Of a stretch of 64,000 nt of DNA, positions 57,801 to 64,000 are shown one piece after another. This stretch comes from Rugalucina vietnamica (Eukaryota > Mollusca > Bivalvia > Lucinida > Lucinidae), in assembly GCA_964017185.1 (NCBI GenBank), contig OZ024877.1, positions 5,434,006 through 5,498,005 on the forward strand, in the 5' to 3' direction. The translations under genes and the position numbers were made by a program. Numbering within the stretch: position 1 is the first letter of the stretch; the number at the start of each line of letters is the position of its first letter. The notes beneath the pieces were generated by a model that was given only the letters and a program-made list of their open reading frames with translations, did no database searches and was not told where the DNA came from.

Positions 57801-59043
57801 ATTAAGTGAGCTGAATCAAAGAAAGTTGCAAAGAAAACAATTTGCATAGAAAATATTTTGATGTCAGAGTACCGTAATGGTTGCAAGATTTTGTACCCAA
57901 ATTTAAGTCTGGCATGTCCTTCTCTCTTTACCAAATTGCAACAGTCATTTGATCAGCCCAGGAATGTAACTATTCCTTTCATTCATATACTACTTGTTGT
58001 GGCAAATTGTGCACGCCTTGTCACAATTTGTTATGTTATATAAGCTGCTATTAAATGTATGCTTTTTACAGATGGATTTTAGAATATCAACACTCAAGTC
58101 CAGTTGAAGCTGTGAAAATTCACCAAGACACATTTTCCATGTTTTCTATAGGGATGCATTGGGGCACATTTAAAACAAGTGCCTGCGAGGTATATGTGCT
58201 GCATAGTTACATTTTACTGTTTTATTGATAAGGCCAAGATATAATATATTTGTGGCTGTCCAGTTCTCTACCATATTCAAAAAATTTGTATGTTGAGATA
58301 TAAATTTACATAAGACAATATTATGAATATATATAATATAGTTCAAGACATTTTTAAAAGACAGGTGATGAACGAAATTGCATTAGCCAGCGCTATAGAA
58401 GAAAGCAGGAACCACATATTTATTTTTATTTGGCCTTACAAATGTTTGCTGTTGCTAGCCTATGTTCATGGTCTTGAGAGGTGGTGGAATAATATGTATT
58501 TACAATAAGTCATGATTTTGTTGGCATGCTTTTGTTTTAAACAGTTGATTTGGTTTATTTTAGGGCATTATGCTGTTGTTTGGATAGTTTCTCGATTGTG
58601 ACAAGTACATGCTATTTTATGTTTTAGACCAGTTTTATTCAACTATTTTGTTGAAATATTTACTGTCCCCCCACAAACATCCCTATTTTTAATGTTTAGG
58701 TTTATTACAATTTGATTTGTCAGGAAAATGTGGATCCCTGGCTCATCTTCAAAATGATGAGTATAGTTTGCTAGCCATGCAGTGAGTATCAGTTCCTGTT
58801 TTAGTACAGTTTTTGTCACAGAAAGAAACACAAAGTATTCAACTGTTGATACTTTTCTACTAAAACGAAGGGCAACTATCTCTGAAAATCCTTCATGTCT
58901 GAGTCTTGCCTTATAAAATGTATTTCAGGTACATAACCAAATACCAACACGTTGACCCTGAAGAAGCAGTGAAAATTCATGCTGAAGTCAACTCGCAATA
59001 TTCCATAGGCATCCACTGGGGATCCCTGGTTATGACTAATGAG
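45664..59043 (+). CDS. NAPEPLD: NAPE-PLD-like phospholipase, exons present (3' end missing)
   Basis: Exons 45664-45819, 46641-47153, 52367-52518 and then either 58072-58189 or 58929-59043; all junctions are GT-AG and phases agree (0, 0, 2). NAPE-PLD is a membrane-associated metallo-beta-lactamase-fold enzyme that splits N-acyl-phosphatidylethanolamine into N-acylethanolamines (anandamide and relatives) and phosphatidic acid. Visible family features are [21 protein letters not shown], the zinc motif [41 protein letters not shown] and the last ligand in HWG. The exon coding the human-like end after ANE is outside the window. Whether 45664 is the true start or an internal Met is open, because an acceptor (TTATTTTAG) abuts it. 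Confidence 0.9.
45984..46222 (-). mobile_element. MITE-A hairpin element, copy 10
   Basis: Reverse orientation in NAPE-PLD intron 1. Central palindrome intact: AACAAAGGCGCAGATCAGCT, then TCGTGGTAACCGCGAAGC and the complement. Ends GCCGCGACGTGAGAAAAC and GGTTTTCTTGCGTCACGGC. Confidence 0.82.
46315..46570 (+). mobile_element. MITE-B hairpin element, copy 3 (best preserved)
   Basis: The terminal inverted repeat is roughly CATTACGAAAAC(A/T)TG(C/T)CC, with the partner ACGGACATGTTTTCGTGATG. At the centre TTTCTTATTTTTGCTCAAAA and CATAGATTGTG face their complement across five bases. The right half carries GGTATACCCCTGCATACCCC and AGTTTTGCTATATAAAAGTG. Four copies in the window (13264, 28509, 46315, 62098). 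Confidence 0.8.
46641..47153 (+). CDS. NAPEPLD: NAPE-PLD catalytic exon (zinc motif)
   Basis: 171 codons, [10 protein letters not shown] to GRGVRDENK, between the acceptor CCCATTTCAG and the donor AAG-GTAAGA. It contains [10 protein letters not shown], the HxHxDH zinc site (SHDHYDHLD) and the next zinc histidine in AQHWC. A MITE-B copy ends about 70 bp upstream of it. Confidence 0.92.
50091..50530 (-). pseudogene. LINE 3' tail fragment
   Basis: On the minus strand the sequence ends CCTTTCGGAGTTCTGAATAA, then AATTCTGTTCTGTTCTATTC, a polyadenylation signal followed by a short tandem tail as in LINE 3' ends. No coding part remains. Confidence 0.5.
50541..51085 (-). pseudogene. Penelope-like element, 3' fragment
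   Basis: Inverted match to about 39540-40095 of the full element: CGGTCCTCGTGGTGAATCTC, GAAGCTCCGGCCCCAGCCAA, GACGCCCGACCCACCGGCGT and CCCTCACGTAAAAGCGTTTT. It keeps the last part of the RT frame and the 3' tail; the rest is absent. Confidence 0.75.
52120..52355 (-). mobile_element. MITE-A hairpin element, copy 11, abutting a splice acceptor
   Basis: Ends GAGCCACATCATGAGAAAGC and GGTTTTTTCATGACACGGCC. The last base is about 11 nt before the NAPE-PLD exon at 52367. The central palindrome is worn. Confidence 0.78.
52367..52518 (+). CDS. NAPEPLD: NAPE-PLD exon with the bridging Asp
   Basis: 152 bp, [20 protein letters not shown], then [20 protein letters not shown] and [10 protein letters not shown] plus two bases of Arg, to the donor AG-GTAATT. 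GDTGYY holds the zinc-bridging aspartate. Its acceptor lies only about 11 nt after the end of a MITE-A copy. Confidence 0.92.
52519..53315. other. Intron sequence with a cluster of TTCTTCACA motifs
   Basis: Between about 52905 and 53250 the motif (C/A)AATTCTTCACAT, often preceded by GGTACC, recurs about nine times in both orientations. GGTTGTCAGGAAAGTTCATA near 52584 recalls a mariner-type end, but no partner was found. Confidence 0.35.
53316..54836 (+). mobile_element. HINE-3 element, copy 2
   Basis: Starts TAGCTCACCTGAGCG, has GTCCGTCGTCTGTCCGTCGTC, three units of about 450 bp (CTTGGCCAATCAAAGCCAAA at about 53426, 53866 and 54326), the subterminal repeat TCAGGTGAGCG, the hairpin AGGACCATTGGTCCT and CTGG-T. 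Opposite orientation to the copy at 19062-20586; located in a NAPE-PLD intron. Confidence 0.78.
54932..57677. mobile_element. TIR element with CRE-bearing ends, carrying HINE-2
   Basis: The left end is GTATTCCGATTATCGGAAAA, then GATGGCGTGACGTCATC. The right end, in reverse, is GTATTCCGCTTATCGGAAAA, then GATGGCGATGACGTCATC. Similarity continues to CTCACGGGTACA on both sides (about 75 bp). No target duplication or transposase found. Confidence 0.65.
55130..56950 (+). mobile_element. HINE-2 element with repeats of about 187 bp
   Basis: 5' TATACCCCCCGCAAAA forms a hairpin with TTTTAGGGGGGGGGTATA. TTCCGTGATTCCG repeats follow, then seven to eight units starting TTTGTGAAATCAACTCCTCC (from about 55420 to 56550), then the subterminal repeat TTTTGCGGGGGGTATA and a terminal CTAG-T. 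The 3' hairpin is weak. Inserted in the TIR element 54932-57677. Confidence 0.72.
58072..58189 (+). CDS. NAPEPLD: NAPE-PLD alternative exon A
   Basis: One base completing Arg plus 39 codons: [20 protein letters not shown], then [19 protein letters not shown]. Acceptor GCTTTTTACAG, donor GAG-GTATAT. It keeps the zinc histidine (HWG) and the YQH start but has HSSPVEA where exon B and human have HVDPEEA, and is one codon longer than B. Confidence 0.8.
58929..59043 (+). CDS. NAPEPLD: NAPE-PLD alternative exon B
   Basis: One base plus 38 codons: [20 protein letters not shown], then [18 protein letters not shown]. Acceptor ATGTATTTCAG, donor GAG-GTACTA. Same length as the corresponding human segment ([14 protein letters not shown] to HWGTFALANE, from memory). 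Same entry and exit phases as exon A, 739 bp upstream. Confidence 0.85.
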
Positions 59044-59576
59044 GTACTACTTACAGTACAGTTGTCGCGATGCTTTGAGCGATCGCGCAACGCGCATAAA
59101 ATTTTAATCCCTTCTAAAAACGTTTTGCGAGTGACTCGCGCGTCACTCGCGAGTCACGCGAGTGACGCGCAAGTTTTACGTAATACAGTTTGCGAGTGAC
59201 GCGCAAAGTTCTTTTGGTTCGTCGCGCATCGCGCATGGATCTTTGCGCGATGCTCGACGTGATTCATCGCACTATAACATTCAAGTATATGTTGTTATAA
59301 AAAGTATTTGTAAATAACTCCTTTTTTGCCTAGTTTCAACGCTTTTTTTAAATGACGCTCAATTTAACTACAATTACATGTACGTTTGGCTTTTAATCAA
59401 TTGTTTTGTCCTTTATGTTTGGGACTACTTCGGACAGTCCTTTATGTTCGGGGCTATTTCGGGCATAAAAAAAACAACAACAAATAAAACAATTAACTTG
59501 TTCACTGTGAAGTACATGCTAGCCAATTAGCCAGGCTACTGTTTGACAGTGAGTTGGTATTAGTCAATCATCAAAA

Positions 59577-61730
59577 TTGTTTGAATTCAATTCAATTCAG
59601 TTCAATAGTTTATTTGAGTCTCATGTTGATATACAATATACATACAATTATAAACATAAAACACTATGAAATATATCAACCCAATCTATATAGAATTATA
59701 AGAGACTATCGTTGGCAAATATCTAAACATTATACATACATATATAAATATAAAACAGATGAGCACTATTTCAACGAGTAGCAGGATACTTCAAAACGTA
59801 TTGACATAACCTATATACATCAGAATGTACAAGAGGCAGAGCGCCTGTGGCGGAAACCGGTGTCCAGACAGCAAGCGCTCTGCCTCGAAAATGTTCCGAC
59901 AAGGACATATTCGTAGCTTAAATCTAATCTAATCTTGCAATATCAATATTTATGTACATAAGGTACTTAACTGTACAAAAGAAAAGGAAACAAAAATAAA
60001 TTGGCCTTTCTAAACAGAAAAATATAAAATGCCTACTAAGGTGCTTCTAGCGTCATGTGGCTAACGCAAGGTCATAGTTCACAGCAACCGAATGCACAGT
60101 TGGTGCAAAAACCACCAGCAATGCACACAGAATATGAACTTGAAGATTTCGTTTTATTTACACAGATGTACAGGTTACTGTGAAAAAAAAATAGCAGTGA
60201 CATCACAACATGACACTTAAAAATTGTACTTTACAGGGTATCTGTACATATAAATGCATCGTACATAATATGGTACAGTTAAAATGAAAGCAACACAATA
60301 GCTTGCGTGCCCCACACCGCCCACACTCGGGGCCCGAAACCCAGCAATTCTTGTATAAGAAGCTATAAAACCACAGAGCAAAAGGAGTGCGTCGAGAAAC
60401 AGTCTTATAGGGGGTGGTCCTACAAAGGTCGTTCCCAACACACACCCCGTCTGTAGTTTAAGAAATGACAAGAAAACGTATACTTGTGCAGAGATACGGA
60501 CACACGAGCGCGTGCGATGCATGACACACAATCTATTGTGTATTAACACTTAATTACAATTACAAGACTTGTGTTATTACCAGTAATATATACAAAATCA
60601 ATGATACAGAAGTGTGCGTCTTCTTTCTAAAATTAAGTGACAGGTTTTGGCACTCGCCTTTGCTACTAAAGGATTCGACAGAATGAAGGAAAGTTTATCT
60701 GTATCAGAGAAACCATCAAAATCAATAGATAAATTCCTAATTTCATCAATTAGATTATTTCTCAATGATTCGTATATTGGACATTTCAATATAACATGCA
60801 TTTCATCTTCAACGGTATTGCAGCAGTGAAAACACTTCCTATCGCTTAAAGACGAACCATTGTAACGACCTGTTTCTAAGGCAATGGGGGCCGTACCACT
60901 TCTGAATTTCGCAAGGGCGCTACGATGACTACGATTAAAGACAGTTTTGCAATAAGTCTCGACTTGAAAGGTCTGTTTAAAAGTTTTGTAGGTTCTAAGT
61001 TTATTCCCGCCATTTCCTGTACGCGATTCATCTCTATTTACATCAGTTTGCCATTGGTCGATGAACTGTTGTGTAATTCTTGGTAAAATTGTATCTAACA
61101 TATATTTTACATTAATATCTGCAGCTATATCACAAAACTCCTCGGAGTCAAAATCTGATAGCAGTTTACATATTCTGAAATTCCAGTTTTTGCATCTATT
61201 TCCAGACTTATGATTGGACCAACAGAAAACCTTTTTGTTTAGTCTATTATTTTCCATTTTTACACTCCGGCACCAAAATTTTAGAACTGATTTCCAACAT
61301 TTTGTTGTAACTGGCGTCCAACCAATATCCCCAGTTACTGCTGCGTTTGGGGTATATCTTCCAACATTAAGAAAGTATCTTGCTGCTCTGTTCTGAACGG
61401 CATGAATGCATTTAAAGGACTGTGTGCCCCAAATGGAAGCACCGTACGAGACAGGAAAAACCATTGATTCGTATAATTTAGTAAATGCATCGTACTGAAT
61501 CCAAGGACTGCGCGACGATTTTGGCAGTTAGTGCATAATCAAGATGCTCGGAGAGTACTAAACCTAAGTATTTATAGTTTGAAGCGTATTCGACTGTTAC
61601 GTCGTTGACTTTGAAGACGAAGTTGGATTTATTTACAGAGGGATTGCGGAAGTGAACAATATTTGATTTAGTTGTGTTGATAGACAACTTATTAGTATAA
61701 CACCAATCGCCCAAAGCATTAAGCATAACA
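59577..61730 (-). mobile_element. LINE, 5'-truncated, minus strand
   Basis: Upper part (61726-61478): LGDWCYTNKLSINTTKSNIV and NYKYLGLVLSEHLDYALTAK, the end of an RT domain. After one frame change, 61464-60598 gives a 288-codon frame with YGASIWGTQSFKCIHAVQNR and a zinc-like C-FHC-C...H...C (CFHCCNTVEDEMHVILKCPI). The 3' end has CAAATAAAC and an ATTGA-type tandem tail (GAATTGAATTGAATTC) near 59577-59600. A hairpin GGCAGAGCGC/GCGCTCTGCC lies in the 3' UTR. Confidence 0.75.
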
Positions 61731-62029
61731 AGTCATTTTTATCAAATGAAAAAAGAATGATTGAGGCTCATCTTGCTTATCTTATTTTTACCATCATCTA
61801 TGTAAAATAAACCACAGCCCACCGCGTATAATTGCATGCGTGCAAAAAGTTTAGACTAGTATTCGCACATGAACTTGCTGTAGTTGTATTTATGTTTTCC
61901 TGCTTTCTGTAATTTTTGTTTTTTGTGTAACTGAAATTGTTTATCGGGACGTAAAACCACAAATCAAAATAACACAGGTTTATATGTACATACACGACAT
62001 ACTGTACATGTTTGTGTGTTTAAATTCAA

Positions 62030-62560
62030 TGGTGTTTAGAGATTCACCACGAGGACCGAACAACTACAATGTAACTAATTGATGCACGTTTTATCGTCAT
62101 TACGAAAACATGCCATACTGACTTTTCCAAAGTTGTAAAAATTGAAAATTTTCTGTAGATTTTGTTTACTTTTCTTATTTTTGATCAAAACATAGAATGT
62201 GGTTACACGTTAGAACCGCCTCCGCGAGGCGAGGCAGTTCTAACGAATACCCACGATCTATGTTTTGAAGCAAAAATAAGAAAATTAGGTATACCCCTGT
62301 ATACCCCAGTTTTGCTATTAGAAAAGTGGGGTTCAAGTGAGTATATATTACACTGAAATGTTTTCGTGATGTTGAGTTAAGTTCGGGTAACTGAGAGGCC
62401 GCCTATTGGGAAGTACATGTAGCTGCTCACTCGGCTTTCGATATGTTCTCTAATATAAGTACCTGATAGTCATTTTTTCCCACCTCGGTTTTTGGAGTAA
62501 GAATTTCTTTCTGATTGCGGCTTTTCCTGATCATTGCCTACTTGTATCTCTTTAATTACC
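62030..62560 (+). pseudogene. Penelope-like 3' end and pLTR fragment, split by MITE-B
   Basis: GAGATTCACCACGAGGACCG at 62041 and the pLTR part GGTAACTGAGAGGCCGCCTA to GCCTACTTGTA at 62386-62550 match the full element, separated by MITE-B (62098-62371). Confidence 0.65.
62098..62371 (+). mobile_element. MITE-B hairpin element, copy 4
   Basis: Ends CATTACGAAAACATGCC and GAAATGTTTTCGTGATG. It shares GGTTACACGTTAGAACCGCC with copy 1 and has an extra CCGCCTC-CGCGAGGCGAGGC hairpin. Confidence 0.78.
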
Positions 62561-63335
62561 AAGCCTGAGAAAAGGATTTCTTTGTTTAAATGAAAATTCA
62601 TCTCCATACGTGTATTTGGGATAGCTAAGCTTCTGTTTACACTATTTTCTTCTCATTATTTAGATAAAAAACATACAGTGTATCAATTTTCCTTCGGGTC
62701 AGACGAATATTCTACATGTACATGTATCTCTAGCCCAGTTGCTTTGTACTACCTTTGTACGAAGCATATCTACATGTATTAAGTATGAATACTTGGAGGG
62801 ACCAGACAATAATCGATGCAATCAAATTTGACATACATGTTGACATCAGGCGGGCATGAAAATTCAACATGAAACGTTTTTTACAACACACCTTACGAGC
62901 AAGATTGTTTAAATTGTATAAATCGCGCATATCTGATTCACGTCGCGCGTTTGGTAAATCGAGATGATCGCGCAAGATTGCGCGAAGTTTGCGAGTGACT
63001 CGCGAGTCACTCGCGAGTCACTCGCAAGTAAAGATAATCCCCTACGCGCAACCACGCGCAACGCGCAAATGCGCGTACGCTCAAAGCATCGCGACAGCTG
63101 TACTGTAATTGTTTCAACATTTTCAAGTGATGTTCAAACAAAAAGACCAAATTAACTGTTAAAATTCATTCTTTCAAACAAAAATTGAAGTTCCTGGAAT
63201 GTTGAATATCAAATGGTAAAAACTCCAATCTTCTCTTTGAGACTTTAAATCTGGGTCTGTCCTTTATGTTTTTAGACATTTTGCCCAGTTACTTAGATAC
63301 ATGTAGATTTGTTATTTGTATCAATCATTGTTTTT

Positions 63336-64000
63336 TAGCTCACCTGAGCCGAAGGCTCATAGGTGAGCTTATAGTATACCCATGCTCCGGCGTCCGTCCG
63401 TCCGTCCGTCGTCCGTCGTCGTCCACAATTTCAAAGATCTTCTTCTCTGAAACTGCTGGGCCGATTGTTCTCATATTACACATACACCATCTACAGGTAG
63501 GGGGAAAGAATAATTGTGTTTTTTGTTTTGATCGGATAAGGACTCTGGTTGCTATGGCAACTTATGCTTCCCATAGACTTGTAATGGAAAAAAGTGAAAA
63601 TTGCCAGTTTTTGCTGTCTAGTTGGAGATATTTGAATTTTGTTTTTGCAGAAATGTTTATAGAGTAGTCCTCTACGTTTCATGTGACGTTTGTCCTAATC
63701 CTTCATTTTGATTGGTTGCAGGGGCCCCATATAAGGCAAAATTTCGAAAAACATTCAAAAATCTTCTTCTCAGAAACTGTCAAGGGGATGAAGCCTATAC
63801 TTTGTATACATGTTCCTGACAGTGGCCTCTACATAATTTGTGTTTTTTATTCCAGGCGGATAAGAACTCTGGTTGCTATGGCAACTTAAATTTTCCATAG
63901 ACTTATAATGGGAAAAGTGGAAATCGGCTATTTTTCCGCTAAAATTGCAGACATTTGAATTTTGTTTTTGCAGAAATGTTTATTGAGTAGTGTTTGACGT
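63336..64000 (+). mobile_element. HINE-3 element, copy 3 (runs off the window)
   Basis: Starts TAGCTCACCTGAGCCGAAGG, then (TCCG)n and CACAATTTCAAAGATCTTCT. Its repeat units differ from those at 53316 (GGTTGCTATGGCAACTTA and TGTTTTTGCAGAAATGTTTA, about 325 bp apart). Confidence 0.72.

Larger units (their letters stand above)
59051..63108. mobile_element. TIR element with CpG-rich arms, 4.06 kb
   Basis: Ends 59051-59081 and 63078-63108 are inverted with 30 of 31 bases equal, starting TTACAGTACAG(T/C)TGTCGCGATG. The arms (about 200 bp each) are dense in CG, with repeated GCGAGTGACTCGC and CGCGCAA. The middle holds a LINE, Penelope pieces and MITE-B; no transposase. The left end lies 7 nt past the donor of NAPE-PLD exon B. 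No clear target duplication. Confidence 0.65.

Noticed and set aside
58323-58508. 61-codon frame between NAPE-PLD exons A and B
   Set aside because: No similarity to NAPE-PLD and no suitable splice pair; intronic by position.
60203-60549. Minus-strand frames of 80-110 codons, Cys- and Leu-rich
   Set aside because: They fall in the 3' UTR of the truncated LINE and resemble nothing known to me.

Overview
The window looks like AT-rich, intron-bearing animal DNA, most likely from a mollusc and probably a bivalve. This is an inference from the kind of genes, the Penelope-like elements and the very heavy load of MITEs and tandem-repeat-bearing Helentron-like elements; no marker fixes the species. 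Three host genes can be placed. (1) The last exon of a SUMO E1 subunit 2 (UBA2-like) gene on the + strand, present as two near-identical tandem copies (11523-11656, 11691-11860) plus a more diverged one (10589-10686). (2) A complete ATMIN/ASCIZ-like gene on the - strand: four coding exons (35807-35634, 27853-27692, 27335-27103, 26121-23904) that join in frame to 928 codons, with four zinc fingers and a tail rich in TQT motifs. (3) Most of a NAPE-PLD-like gene on the + strand (45664-59043), whose last visible exon exists in two same-phase versions that look mutually exclusive. The final exon lies beyond the window.

Layout. 1-9834: a - strand Ty3/gypsy LTR element with integrase before reverse transcriptase (Gmr1-like order). 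It looks whole but its 3' LTR runs off the window, and a 582-bp MITE with an 8-bp target duplication sits in its leader. 9835-13600: UBA2 terminal exons and hairpin MITEs. 13638-23000: Helentron-like (HINE) elements carrying minisatellites, then tRNA-related SINE sequence. 23535-35815: ATMIN, with a 7.8-kb first intron full of TIR, foldback and hairpin elements. 35881-40465: a Penelope-like element with GIY-YIG at its N-terminus, starting about 73 bp upstream of the ATMIN start codon. 40480-44100: a decayed LINE, split by a tandem array of miniature LTR units that carries a piece of a second LINE. 45664-59043: NAPE-PLD exons, with introns holding two hairpin MITE families, a 3.2-kb element with long TIRs and a 9-bp target duplication nested in a HINE, another HINE-3, and a TIR element holding HINE-2. 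59051-63108: a TIR element with CpG-rich ends holding a LINE and Penelope fragments. 63336-64000: the start of another HINE-3.

The three genes have no evident common pathway (SUMO activation, a DNA-damage and dynein-light-chain transcription factor, and N-acylethanolamine lipid synthesis). What stands out is how the mobile DNA meets gene structure: at three splice sites a transposon end lies within about 12 nt of the exon, and duplicated exons occur in two of the three genes.
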